Shown here: one piece after another, positions 14,805 through 23,884 of the stretch
Numbering within the stretch: position 1 is the stretch's first letter
Layout of the letters: every line of letters begins with the position of its first letter
Origin: Thermoactinospora rubra
GTDB lineage: Bacteria; Actinomycetota; Actinomycetes; Streptosporangiales; Streptosporangiaceae
Length of the DNA: 64,000 bases
Assembly (NCBI RefSeq): GCF_002093975.1
Contig: NZ_MSZZ01000011.1
Location: forward strand, 248,001 to 312,000
Reading direction: 5' to 3'
The notes under the pieces: model-generated
What the model saw: only the letters and a program-made list of their open reading frames with translations
Databases searched by the model: none
Told to the model about the DNA's origin: nothing
Made by a program: the position numbers and the translations under genes

Positions 14805-16907
14805 TCAGCCGAGGTGGTAGGCGAGGCGGGCGGCCAGGGAGGTGTTGCGGCGGCGGCCCAGCCGGTGGACGGCCAGCTCCAGCGCCTTACGCTGGCCGAC
14901 GAGCACGACCCACGACCTGGCCCGCGTGACCAGCGTGTAGAGCAGGCGCCGCCGCAGCATGATGCCGCCGGCCTCCACGACGACGGGCGCGACGATGAAG
15001 GGATACTCGCTCCCCTGCGAGCGGTGGACGCTGATCGCGTAGGCGTGGGTGAGGTCGTCGAGCTCGTCGAAGCCGTAGGTGACGACCTCGCCGTCGTCGA
15101 TGCGGACCTCCAGCGTCCGCTCGATCGGGTCGAGGGCCGTCACGGTGCCGGTTTCGCCGTTGAAGACGCCCTTGTCGTAGTTGTTGCGGATGGGCATGAC
15201 CCGGTCGCCGAGCCGGAAGACCCGGGGGCCGGACCAGTGCTCGGGCTTGTCGTCGGCCGGCGGGTTGAGCCGCTCCTGCAGCCGGCGGCCCAGCTCCGCC
15301 GTACCGGCGGCGCCCTTGCGCATCGGGCACAGCACCTGGACCTGGCCGGGGTCCACGCCCTGCTTGCGGGGGATGGCCTCCGTGGCCAGGTGCACCACCC
15401 GGGAGGCCACCTCGTCGGGGTCGTCCATCTCCTCGAACCAGAAGCCGCCCCCGCCCGGCAGCGCCGGCAGCTCGCCGGTGCGGATGCTGTGGGCGGCGCG
15501 GATGATCGCGCTGCCGTCGGCCTGGCGGAAGACGCGGGTCAGGCGCACCCGGGGCACCGCCTCCACCCGCAGCAGGTCCGACAGCACGCTGCCGGGGCCG
15601 ATGCTGGGCAGCTGGTCGCTGTCGCCGACGAACAGCAGGTGGGTGCCGGACAGGACGGCCGTGCACAGCCGGGTGGCCAGGTGGAGGTCGAGCATGGAGG
15701 CCTCGTCGACGACGATGAGGTCGGCCTGGACGGGCGCCTCGTCGAAGAGCGCCTCGGGGTCGGGCTCGTGGGCCAGCATGCGGTGGACGGTCATCGCCCG
15801 CTGGCCGGTCAGCTCCGACAGCCGCTTGGCGGCCTTGCCGGTCGGCGCGCACAGCGTGACCCGGCCGCCCATGGCGCGGACGGTCGCGGCGATCACCTTG
15901 ACGGTGTGGCTCTTGCCGCATCCGGGCCCGCCGGTGATGACCGAGACCGTGCTGGTCAGCGCCATGGTGACGGCCGCGCGCTGGTCGTCGTCGAGCGAGA
16001 GGTCCTCGGCGTAGGGGCGCAGGCGCAGCGTGGAGCGGGCCCGCAGCAGCCGGGCCAGCTCGGCGGCCAGCTTCACCTCGCGGTCGTGCAGCTCCCGCAG
16101 GTAGACGGCGTCGGCCTCGACCACCACGCGCTTGTCGGCCCGCAGGGCGTCGAGCTGGCGCCGCACGAGCTCCTCGTCCTGCTGCACCACCGCGACGGTC
16201 TGCGTCACCAGCGCGGTGGGCGACAGGTAGCAGTGGCCGCCGCCGGTGGCCGCGGCCTCCAGCCGGTCGAGCAGGGCCGCCTTGATCCGCTGGGGGCTCG
16301 TCTCGGGCACGCCGCAGCGCAGCGCGATGCGGTCGGCCGTGACGAACGCGATGCCCCGCACGCGGCCGATGAGCTGGTAGGGGTCGGTGGTCAGCACCTC
16401 CAGGGACTGCGCGCCGAACACCTGGTAGATCTTGGCCGCCAGCAGGGGGCTCGCCCCGAACCCCTGGAGCGCCACCATCAGGGCGGCCACGGCCTTCTGC
16501 TCGCGCCACGCCTCGACGATCTGCGCCTGCCGTACCGGGCCGATGTTGACCACCTCGCGCAGCCGCTCGGGAGCGGTGTCGATGACGGTCAGGCTGTCGG
16601 CGCCGAAGTGGCTGACGATCGCGTGGGCCAGGCGGGGGCCGATGCCGCGGATGAGGCCGGAGCCCAGGTAGAGCTGGATGGCCCGCACGGTCGACGGCGT
16701 CACGCGCTCGCACGCGGTCACCGCGAGGCGCCGCCCGTGCCGTGGATGCTCCTCCCACGTGCCGGTGAGCGAGAGCGTCTCGCCGGGCTGCACGCCGGCC
16801 AGCGCCCGGCCGGAGGCGACGAACGCCGGGACCTCCTCCGAGCTCATGCGGGCGACTGTGTACTCGTCCTCCCGGACGTACACCAGCTGCTCCACCGACG
16901 CCTCCAC
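14805..16907 (-). CDS. recD2: RecD2-type ATP-dependent DNA helicase
   Basis: 700 residues from GTG 16907. The N-terminal part has an OB-like segment (LVYVREDEYTVARM) and helix-hairpin-helix DNA-binding repeats (GSGLIRGIGPRLAHAIVSHFG; GIAFVTADRIALRCGV). The helicase core shows Walker A GGPGCGKSHT at about residue 324, Walker B IVVDEASMLD near 397 and GDSDQLPSIGPG. The C-terminal motif TYGFDELDDLTHAYAISVHR with SQGSEYP marks superfamily 1B. RecD2 unwinds 5' to 3' and acts in repair outside RecBCD; no recB or recC is present here. Divergent from the ABC genes at 17029. Confidence 0.92.
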   Translation of the reverse strand: MEASVEQLVYVREDEYTVARMSSEEVPAFVASGRALAGVQPGETLSLTGTWEEHPRHGRRLAVTACERVTPSTVRAIQLYLGSGLIRGIGPRLAHAIVSHFGADSLTVIDTAPERLREVVNIGPVRQAQIVEAWREQKAVAALMVALQGFGASPLLAAKIYQVFGAQSLEVLTTDPYQLIGRVRGIAFVTADRIALRCGVPETSPQRIKAALLDRLEAAATGGGHCYLSPTALVTQTVAVVQQDEELVRRQLDALRADKRVVVEADAVYLRELHDREVKLAAELARLLRARSTLRLRPYAEDLSLDDDQRAAVTMALTSTVSVITGGPGCGKSHTVKVIAATVRAMGGRVTLCAPTGKAAKRLSELTGQRAMTVHRMLAHEPDPEALFDEAPVQADLIVVDEASMLDLHLATRLCTAVLSGTHLLFVGDSDQLPSIGPGSVLSDLLRVEAVPRVRLTRVFRQADGSAIIRAAHSIRTGELPALPGGGGFWFEEMDDPDEVASRVVHLATEAIPRKQGVDPGQVQVLCPMRKGAAGTAELGRRLQERLNPPADDKPEHWSGPRVFRLGDRVMPIRNNYDKGVFNGETGTVTALDPIERTLEVRIDDGEVVTYGFDELDDLTHAYAISVHRSQGSEYPFIVAPVVVEAGGIMLRRRLLYTLVTRARSWVVLVGQRKALELAVHRLGRRRNTSLAARLAYHLG

Positions 16908-17028
16908 GGACCGAACACTAGGACATCCCGCCGACAAGACCCGGGGCGGCGACGCCGGAAGGTGTGATCGACACGACAGGGGGCAGCCACTTGGGTGCCG
17001 TTCGTAGCACCGGTGTGGAGGACCCCCT

Positions 17029-18420
17029 ATGACACCCCGACTCCTCCGTTGGGCGGCCGTTCCGCTGTCGCTGGCGCTGGCGCTGTCCGCCTGCGCCAAG
17101 GGCACCGGCGGCGCGGCGGCGCCCACACAAGCAGTCAAGTACAGCCCCGAGGCCAGGCTCAGCGGCACGCTGACCGTCATGGGCTTCGGGACGGACGACG
17201 AGATCGCCACCACGCGGCTGGACAGGGCCAAGGCCGCCTTAGGGCCGCAGGTCGAGGTCAAGCTGGTCGAGGGCGAGCTGGACATCCAGCAGTTCCTGTC
17301 CGCGGTCGCCGCCGGCAGCCCGCCTGACCTCATCAACCCCAACCGCGACCAGATCGGCACCTTCGCCTCGCGCGGCGCCATCATCCCGCTGACGGCGTGC
17401 GTCGAGGGCGAGAAGATCGACACCTCGATGTACCGCGAGGCCGCGATCAAGCAGGTGACCTTCGGCGGGGAGATCTGGGCCATCCCCGAGTTCAACCAGG
17501 TCCAGATCACCATGGCCAACGCCGACCTGCTGCGGAGGGCAGGGCTGACCATCCAGGACGTCAACGGCTCCCGCTGGGAGTCCGTCACCGCCGCCGCCCG
17601 CAGGATGCACCAGGCGCCGGGCGGCAAGCTCAAGGTCATCGGCTACGACAGCAAGCTGCCGGAGTTCCTGCCTCTGTGGGCCAAGGCCAACGGCGCCGAC
17701 CTCATCTCGGCCGACGGCAGGACCGCCCAGCTCAACAGCCCCCAGGTGGTGCAGGCGCTGGAGTTCGCCGCCGGCGTCTACACCGAGCAGGGCGGCTTCC
17801 CCAAGGTCAAGGCTTTGCGCGACGCGGCCGACTTCTTCGGCAAGGGCAACCAGTTCGCCAGGAACGAGCTGGGCGCCATGCCGATGGAGCAGTGGTACCT
17901 CAACGTGCTCAACAACGTCTCCCCCAAGGCCCCGATGGCCTTCGACACCTTCCGCGACAGGCAGGGCAGGCCCCTGGCGTACTCCTCGGGCGCGGCCTGG
18001 GCGATCCCGCGCGGCGCGAAGAACCCGCAGGCCGCCTGCCGCTTCGCCAAGGCGATGACGCAGGTGGAGACCTGGAAGGCCGCCGCGCAGGCCCGGCTGG
18101 CCGCCCGCACGAAGGAGAACAAGGCGTTCACCGGCGTCCTGACCGGCAACACGCGGGCCGACGAGGAGATCAGGAAGATGGTCACCTCCGGCGGCGAGCC
18201 CTGGGACGGCGGGGTCAAGGCGGTCTACGAGGCCAACGCCAACACCTTCAGCCTGCCGGCCAACCCGGCCGACGAGGAGTTCAAGAAGGCCTGGCAGGAC
18301 GCCGTCAACCGGGTGCTGAACGGCCAGGCCGAGCCGAAGGCGGCCCTGGACCAGGCGCAACAGGTGGCGCAGGCCGCGCTGGACAAGGCATGGGCCGCAT
18401 GGGCCAGGCGAACGAACTGA
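17029..18420 (+). CDS. Extracellular sugar-binding lipoprotein of an ABC importer
   Basis: 463 residues. A lipoprotein signal ends at LALSAC with the lipid-anchored Cys at 22. The mature part is a type-I solute-binding protein (GTLTVMGFGTDDE; LVEGELDIQQFLSAVAAGSPPDLI), the fold that captures sugars for CUT1 importers. GGAGG precedes ATG 17029 by 8 bases. It is followed after one base by two permeases, making a complete SBP-permease-permease operon lacking its own ATPase. The sugar is unknown. Confidence 0.9.
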   Translation: MTPRLLRWAAVPLSLALALSACAKGTGGAAAPTQAVKYSPEARLSGTLTVMGFGTDDEIATTRLDRAKAALGPQVEVKLVEGELDIQQFLSAVAAGSPPDLINPNRDQIGTFASRGAIIPLTACVEGEKIDTSMYREAAIKQVTFGGEIWAIPEFNQVQITMANADLLRRAGLTIQDVNGSRWESVTAAARRMHQAPGGKLKVIGYDSKLPEFLPLWAKANGADLISADGRTAQLNSPQVVQALEFAAGVYTEQGGFPKVKALRDAADFFGKGNQFARNELGAMPMEQWYLNVLNNVSPKAPMAFDTFRDRQGRPLAYSSGAAWAIPRGAKNPQAACRFAKAMTQVETWKAAAQARLAARTKENKAFTGVLTGNTRADEEIRKMVTSGGEPWDGGVKAVYEANANTFSLPANPADEEFKKAWQDAVNRVLNGQAEPKAALDQAQQVAQAALDKAWAAWARRTN

Positions 18421-18421
18421 C

Positions 18422-19336
18422 ATGCGCGGCCTGACACGAAGCGGCCGGCGCGCCGAGACGCGGGCGGCGCTGCTGTTCATCAGCCCGTGGATCGCCGGGT
18501 TCCTGATCTTCACGTTCTGGCCCGTGGTCTACAGCGGCTACCTGTCGCTGACCGACTACGACGTGATCAACGACCCGGCCTTCGTGGGCCTCGACAACTA
18601 CCGGCAGATGTTCGAGGACCCGAAGGCCGGGCTGGCGTTCCGCAACACGCTGATCTTCGCCGCGATGTCGGTGCCCACCCAGCTGGTCGTCTCGCTGGGG
18701 CTCGCGCTGCTGCTCAACGCCGCCGCGCGGGCCACCGGCTTCTTCCGCACGGCCTTCTTCCTGCCCAAGATGACCCCGCCCGTCGCCGTGGGCATCCTGC
18801 TGCTGATGCTGTTCAACGGGCAGAACGGGCTCATCAACACCGTGCTGGGGCTGTTCGGCATCCAGGGGCCCGCCTGGACGACGGACCCCGACTGGGTCAA
18901 GCCGGGCCTGGTGCTGATGCACCTGTGGACGGTCGGGGCCTCGGTCATCATCATCCTGGCCGCGCTGCGTGCCGTACCGCAGGAGCTGTACGACTCGGCG
19001 ATGGTCGACGGGGCCGGATGGTGGCGGCGCACGCTGCGCATCACCGTGCCCATGATCAGCCCGACGCTGTTCTTCCTGTTCATCGTGGACAGCATCAACG
19101 CCCTGCAGTCCTTCACCGAGGCCTACACGGCCTTCTTCGGCGCGGGCAACACCACCTACAGCAACGACGCCGCTCTCTTCTACGTGATCTACCTGTTCCA
19201 GCAGGCCTTCCAGTTCCTCCACATGGGCTACGCCTCGGCCATGGCCTGGCTGCTGTTCGTCGTGATCATGATCATCACGGCCGTCCAGGTGCTGCTCACC
19301 AGGCGGTACGTCTACTACGAGGGGGAGCGGCCGTGA
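18422..19336 (+). CDS. Sugar ABC transporter permease (MalF type)
   Basis: 304 residues. About six membrane helices and the EAA loop visible as ELYDSAMVDGAGWWRRTLRITVP (near residues 188-210). The N-terminus (ALLFISPWIAGFLIFTFWPV) and DYDVINDPAFVGLDNYRQMF are characteristic of CUT1 MalF-like subunits. Starts one base after the binding-protein stop and overlaps the next permease by four bases. Confidence 0.92.
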   Translation: MRGLTRSGRRAETRAALLFISPWIAGFLIFTFWPVVYSGYLSLTDYDVINDPAFVGLDNYRQMFEDPKAGLAFRNTLIFAAMSVPTQLVVSLGLALLLNAAARATGFFRTAFFLPKMTPPVAVGILLLMLFNGQNGLINTVLGLFGIQGPAWTTDPDWVKPGLVLMHLWTVGASVIIILAALRAVPQELYDSAMVDGAGWWRRTLRITVPMISPTLFFLFIVDSINALQSFTEAYTAFFGAGNTTYSNDAALFYVIYLFQQAFQFLHMGYASAMAWLLFVVIMIITAVQVLLTRRYVYYEGERP

Positions 19337-20148
19337 AGAGGATCCTTGTGTGGGCGGCGCTCACGCTGCTGTCCGTCGCCTTCGTCTATCCCTTCGTGTG
19401 GCTGCTGAGCGCCTCCTTCAAGCCGCGCGGCGAGGTGTTCGACCACAAGCTGATCCCGGAGACCTTCACCCTCGACAACTACGTCAAGGTGTGGCAGGAG
19501 GCGCCGATGGCGCTGTGGATGGCCAACACCGCGTTCGTGACCGTCATGGCGGCCGTGACGGTGACCATCAGCAGCGCGATGGTGGCCTGGGGGTTCGCCT
19601 ACTTCCGCTTCCCCGGGCGCAACGTGCTGTTCGGCGTGCTGCTGGCGACCATGATGCTGCCCGGCGCGGTCACCATGATCCCGACGTTCCTCATCTGGAA
19701 CTCCCTCGGCATGGTCGGCACGCTGACGCCGCTGTGGGCGCAGAACCTGTTCGGCAGCGCCTTCTACATCTTCCTGCTGCGGCAGTTCTTCCTGTCGCTG
19801 CCGCGCGACCCGTTCGAGGCCGCGAGGATCGACGGGGCGGGCAACTGGACGATCTTCTGGCGCATCGCGCTGCCGCTGTGCCGCCCGGCGATCGTGGTCA
19901 CCTGGCTGTTCGAGTTCCAGGCCGCCTGGACCGACCTCATGCGCCCGCTCGTCTACCTGCGCGACTCCTCCACCTTCACGGTGCCGCGCGGGCTGAAATC
20001 GCTGCTGGACGCCTACGGCTTCGGCGGCGAGTGGCACTGGGAGATCGTCATGACCGCCAGCGTGATCGCCACCGTGCCGATGGTCGTGCTGTTCTTCCTG
20101 GGCCAGAAGCACTTCGTGCGGGGCATCGCGACGACCGGCGGCAAATAG
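19333..20148 (+). CDS. Sugar ABC transporter permease (MalG type)
   Basis: 271 residues from GTG 19333, which overlaps the upstream TGA. It has six hydrophobic segments, the MalG opening PFVWLLSASFKPRGEVF and the EAA loop PFEAARIDGAGNWTIFWRIALP (near residue 155). It ends GQKHFVRGIATTGGK, a C-terminus typical of MalG-like subunits. It completes the importer beginning at 17029. No regulator gene lies beside this operon. Confidence 0.92.
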   Translation: MKRILVWAALTLLSVAFVYPFVWLLSASFKPRGEVFDHKLIPETFTLDNYVKVWQEAPMALWMANTAFVTVMAAVTVTISSAMVAWGFAYFRFPGRNVLFGVLLATMMLPGAVTMIPTFLIWNSLGMVGTLTPLWAQNLFGSAFYIFLLRQFFLSLPRDPFEAARIDGAGNWTIFWRIALPLCRPAIVVTWLFEFQAAWTDLMRPLVYLRDSSTFTVPRGLKSLLDAYGFGGEWHWEIVMTASVIATVPMVVLFFLGQKHFVRGIATTGGK

Positions 20149-20161
20149 GCGCGCGGGCGGG

Positions 20162-21151
20162 TCACAGGCCGGTCATGCGTTCGAGGTGCTCCGGGTAGCG
20201 GGCGCCCTGGATGTCGAGCTCGGCGGTGGCGGCCTCGATGTCGGCGAGGTCGCCGGCGGTGAGCTCGACCCGGGCGGCGGCGAGGTTCTCCTCCAGGCGC
20301 TCCAGCCGGCGGGTGCCAGGAATCGGCACGATCCAGGGTTGCCGGGCCAGCAGCCAGGCCAGGGCGATCTGGGCGGGGGTGGCGCCCTTGCGCCGGGCGA
20401 CGGCGGCGAGGAGGTCGACGAGGGCCTGGTTGGCCTCGCGTGCCTCGGGGGTGAAGCGCGGGATGCTCGCGCGGATGTCGGAGCCGTCGAAGGTGGTGGA
20501 CGTGCCGACCTTGCCGGTGAGGAATCCCTTGCCGAGCGGGCTGAAGGGGACGAAGCCGATGCCGAGCTCCGCCAGGGCGGGGAGGACCTCCTGCTCGGGC
20601 CTGCGCCACCACAGGGAGTACTCGCTCTGCACGGCGGTCACGGGCTGGACGGCGTGGGCGCGGCGGATGGTGCCGGCGGCCGCCTCGGACATGCCGAAGT
20701 GCCGGACCTTGCCCGCCTGGATGAGCTCCTTGACCGCTCCGGCGACCTCCTCGATCGGCACATCGGGGTCGACGCGGTGCTGGTAGTACAGGTCGATCAC
20801 CTCGACGCCGAGCCGCCGCAGCGAGCCGTCGGCGGCCCGCCGGATGTGCTCGGGCCGGCTGGACAGCCCGATCCGACGGCCCTCGGCGTCGAACGCGAAC
20901 CCGAACTTGGTGGCGATCACGACCTGCTCGCGCATGGGGGCGAGGGCCTCGCCGACCAGCTCCTCGTTGTGGAACGGCCCGTAGACCTCGGCGGTGTCGA
21001 AGAACGTGACGCCACGCTCCACCGCCGCCCGGATCAGCGCGATCATCTCCTGCCGGCCGCCCGGGTTGGGGCCGTAGCTCTGGCTCATGCCCATGCAGCC
21101 CAGGCCGATCGCCGAGACCTCGAGGCCACGTCCGAGGGTTCGCTTGTCCAC
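20162..21151 (-). CDS. Aldo/keto reductase
   Basis: 329 residues if GTG 21151 is the start: AAGGAG then lies 6 bases upstream, whereas it would abut an ATG at 21157. A TIM-barrel AKR with the opening KRTLGRGLEVSAIGLGCMGM, catalytic Asp and Tyr in FFDTAEVYGPF, Lys in ATKFGF and His in LYYQHRVDP. NADPH-binding PIPGTRRLERLEENLAA is near the end. It reduces aldehydes or ketones with NADPH; the closest pattern is the AKR11/13 (YajO/pyridoxal reductase-like) group. Substrate unknown. Confidence 0.88.
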   Translation of the reverse strand: MDKRTLGRGLEVSAIGLGCMGMSQSYGPNPGGRQEMIALIRAAVERGVTFFDTAEVYGPFHNEELVGEALAPMREQVVIATKFGFAFDAEGRRIGLSSRPEHIRRAADGSLRRLGVEVIDLYYQHRVDPDVPIEEVAGAVKELIQAGKVRHFGMSEAAAGTIRRAHAVQPVTAVQSEYSLWWRRPEQEVLPALAELGIGFVPFSPLGKGFLTGKVGTSTTFDGSDIRASIPRFTPEAREANQALVDLLAAVARRKGATPAQIALAWLLARQPWIVPIPGTRRLERLEENLAAARVELTAGDLADIEAATAELDIQGARYPEHLERMTGL

Positions 21152-21305
21152 CGTCATCTCCTTCGCGCGGAAAGCCCTGGTCTTTCGCCGGCCGTCCCGG
21201 CACCGGCCAGCAAACCGCCGATGAGACGGCGTCAGGGAGTTCCTGCTGTTCCACGTACCGACAGAACACCCCACAGCACGAGGAACCGGCTTACCCTGGG
21301 ACGAC

Positions 21306-22059
21306 ATGGACAACCGCAGCGAGGTTCGCGAGTTCCTGGTCTCGCGGCGAGCCAGGATCACCCCGCAGCAGGCCGGCCTGCCCGCCTACGGCGGCAACCG
21401 GCGCGTCCCCGGGCTGCGCCGCGAACTCCGGCCCCCGCGTCCGCCGCCGCCCCGCCCAGCAGCGGGTACGGCCCGGCATCCAGCGCCTGCTGGACTCCAT
21501 GACCGACGCGGCCGCCTTCGTCCGCAACGGGCGCCTGGACATCGTCGCCGCCAACCGGCTCGGCCGGGCGCTGTACGCGCCGGTCTTCGACGATCCGGTC
21601 CGGCCGGTCAACCTCGCCCGCTTCCGCTTCCTCAACCCCCGCGCCCGCGACTTCTACCCCGACTGGGAGGACTCCGCCCACGTCACCGTGGCCCTGCTGC
21701 GCACCGAAGCAGGGCGCGACCCCTACGACCGGGCCCTGACCGACCTGGTCGGCGAGCTCGCCACCCGCAGCGAGGCATTCCGCGCCCTGTGGGCCGCGCA
21801 CGACGTCCGCCTGCACCACACCGGCACCAAGACCTTCCGCCATCCCGTCGTCGGCCACCTCAGCCTCGCCTACGAGGCCATGCCCCTGCCCGCCGACCCC
21901 GGCCTGACCTTCACCGCCCTCGGCGCCGACCCCGGCACCCCGGACCACGACAGGCTCACCCTCCTCGCCAGCTGGGCCTCCACGCTCGAACAGACCGAAC
22001 AGGCCGAACAGGCCGGACAGGCCCGGGAAGGAGCCCAGGCACGCACCCCGGACACCTGA
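21306..22059 (+). pseudogene. MmyB-type XRE regulator with deleted HTH
   Basis: The start MDNRSEVREFLVSRRARITPQQAGL and GGNRRVPGLRRE is the invariant lead-in of MmyB-family regulators, where GLRREEVA normally opens the recognition helices. Here the HTH is missing: after GLRRE (about 21412) the sequence jumps, in another frame, to NSGPRVRRRPAQQRVRPGI and the full ligand-binding domain (MTDAAAFVRNGRLDIVAANRLG... LAYEAMPLP). About 40-45 residues and the frame are lost, so DNA binding should be abolished. A residual protein could start at ATG 21499. It lies divergent from the aldo/keto reductase, the usual place for its regulator. Confidence 0.82.
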
Positions 22060-22137
22060 CCCGGTCGTGAAAGCGCCGTGCAAGGACGTGGGCGCAGGCT
22101 GGGTGTCCGATACGCCTACGGATCGCCGAGGAGAGCC

Positions 22138-22857
22138 ATGACCGGGACGACGACCGTCCAGGAGTTCCGCGTGCCCGAACGTTTCTGCGGCCCGCCGGAG
22201 ATCGCCAACGGAGGGTGGATCAGCGGCCTGGCCGCGGGTTTCCTGCCCGGCGCGGGCGCGGTGGAGGTGACGCTGCGGGCGCCGACGCCGCTGGAGACGG
22301 CCGTGCGGGTGGAGCGCACGGCCGCCGGGGTGACCTTCCGCCTCGGCGAGCAGGTGCTGGCCGAGGCCGTCCCCGTGCCCCAGGAACCCGAGCCTGCGCC
22401 TTTCGTGCCACTGGAGCGGGCCGCCGAGGCGGGAGCGGCCTTCCCCGGCCTGGACGGCCACCCCTTCCCCCGGTGCTTCGTCTGCGGCTTCCGCGAGGAG
22501 GGCGACGGGTTGCGCATCCACCCCGGCCCCACGAGCACGCCGGGCGTCTTCGCCGCTCCCTGGCACGTGCCCGCCGTCCCGGCCGGGCACGCGGCGGCGC
22601 CCCTGCCGCTGAGCCAGGTGTGGGGCGCGCTGGACTGCGTGTCGGCCTGGGTGCACCTGCGTCCCGGCGACGTGGCGCTGCTGGGCAGGCTGACCGGCCG
22701 CGTGCGCCGGCCGGTCTTCCCCGGCCGGACGTATGTGGTGACCGCTCGGCACCGGGGCGTCGAGCGGCGCAAGCTGTTCGCCGCCTCGGCGGTGTACGAG
22801 CCGGACGGCACGCTGGTCGCCGCCGCCCGCGCCACCTGGATCGCCGTCGGACAGTAA
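22138..22857 (+). CDS. Hotdog-fold thioesterase-like protein
   Basis: 239 residues from ATG 22138 with GAGGAGAG upstream. Two hotdog-like halves can be seen: residues 10-70 (FCGPPEIANGGWISGLAAG... VEVTLRAPTPLETAVRV) and 150-235 (VWGALDCVSAWVHLRPG; RKLFAASAVYEPDGTLVAAARATWI). Between them HPFPRCFVCGFREEGDGLRI carries a C-x-x-C pair. It may hydrolyse or bind an acyl-CoA or acyl-ACP; the substrate is not deducible. Confidence 0.7.
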   Translation: MTGTTTVQEFRVPERFCGPPEIANGGWISGLAAGFLPGAGAVEVTLRAPTPLETAVRVERTAAGVTFRLGEQVLAEAVPVPQEPEPAPFVPLERAAEAGAAFPGLDGHPFPRCFVCGFREEGDGLRIHPGPTSTPGVFAAPWHVPAVPAGHAAAPLPLSQVWGALDCVSAWVHLRPGDVALLGRLTGRVRRPVFPGRTYVVTARHRGVERRKLFAASAVYEPDGTLVAAARATWIAVGQ

Positions 22858-22861
22858 TGAT

Positions 22862-23812
22862 CTAGGCGGCCTGGCGGAAGGTCCTGCGGTAGGCGTGCGG
22901 CGACACCCCGCACATGGTGCGCATGTGCAGCCGCAGCGAGGCGGCGGTGCCGAACCCCGCCCGGGCGGCGATCCGGTCGACGCTCAGGTCGCTGCTCTCC
23001 AGCAGGTGGCGGGCCAGCTCGACCCGCTGCCGGATCAGCCACTGGCCCGGGCTCATGCCCACCTCGGCGCGGAAGCGCCTGGTGAAGGTGCGCCGGCTCA
23101 TCCCGGCGTGGGCGGCCAGGTCGTCGAGCTGGAGCGGCTCGTGAAGGCGCTCCAGCGCCCATGCCCGGGTGGGCGCGGTGCCCTCGGTGCCGGGCTCGGG
23201 GATCGGACGCTCGATGTACTGCGCCTGGCCGCCGTCGCGCCAGGGCGGCACCACGCACTTGCGCGCCGCCTGGTTGGCCACCGCGCTGCCGTGGTCGCGC
23301 CGGATGAGGTGCAGGCAGGCGTCCACCCCGGCGGCGCCGCCCGCCGCGGTGAGGATGTCGCCGTCCTCGACGAACAGCACCTCCGGCTCCAGCCGTACGC
23401 GGGGGAAGGACCGGCGGAAGCGGTCGGCCTGCAGCCAGTGGGTGGTGGCCCGGCGGCCGTCGAGCATCCCCGCGGCGGCCAGCACGAACGAGGCGATGCA
23501 GATCGACACGATGCGGGTGCCGGGCCGTACCGAGGCCAGCGCCTCGCGCACCCCCGCGGGCAGGTGCTCGGGGGCGGTGACGCCGGCGTGGTCCTCCGAG
23601 GGCGGCAGCACGACGGTGTCGGCCGCGGCCAGCGCCGAGGCGTCGTGCTCCACGGCGATGGAGAAGTCGGCGTCGCTGCGCACCGGCCGGCCGTCGAGCG
23701 AGCACGTGATCACCTGGTAGCGGGACCCGCCGGCGGCGGCGAAGATCCGCGCCGGGATGCCGAGCTCGAAGGGGATGACGCCGTCCAGGGCCAGTACCGC
23801 GATCGTGTGCAT
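22862..23812 (-). CDS. GlxA-family (DJ-1/PfpI + AraC) transcriptional regulator
   Basis: 316 residues. Residues 1-170 form a DJ-1/PfpI-type domain (TIAVLALDGVIPFELGIPARIF; RIVSICIASFVLAAAGMLDG with the nucleophile-elbow Cys). An AraC double HTH follows (HEPLQLDDLAAHAGMSRRTF and SDLSVDRIAARAGFGTAASL). Such proteins are transcription activators that sense small metabolites. It is divergent from the quinone-oxidoreductase-like gene at 23885, with 72 bases between them, which makes that gene the likely target. Confidence 0.92.
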   Translation of the reverse strand: MHTIAVLALDGVIPFELGIPARIFAAAGGSRYQVITCSLDGRPVRSDADFSIAVEHDASALAAADTVVLPPSEDHAGVTAPEHLPAGVREALASVRPGTRIVSICIASFVLAAAGMLDGRRATTHWLQADRFRRSFPRVRLEPEVLFVEDGDILTAAGGAAGVDACLHLIRRDHGSAVANQAARKCVVPPWRDGGQAQYIERPIPEPGTEGTAPTRAWALERLHEPLQLDDLAAHAGMSRRTFTRRFRAEVGMSPGQWLIRQRVELARHLLESSDLSVDRIAARAGFGTAASLRLHMRTMCGVSPHAYRRTFRQAA

Positions 23813-23884
23813 GACCCGATCCTTGCACAGGATGGCCACCGGGCCACTTCCGGGCCTCCGGGCGGGCACGGCACGCTGATTCCC

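Noticed and set aside
14799..16967. A 722-codon open frame antisense to recD2
   Set aside because: Low-complexity product, no start context, and a complete helicase on the other strand.
16994..17011. GGTGC-N8-GCACC dyad upstream of the sugar-binding protein as an operator
   Set aside because: Five-base arms are expected by chance at this GC content and no regulator is adjacent.
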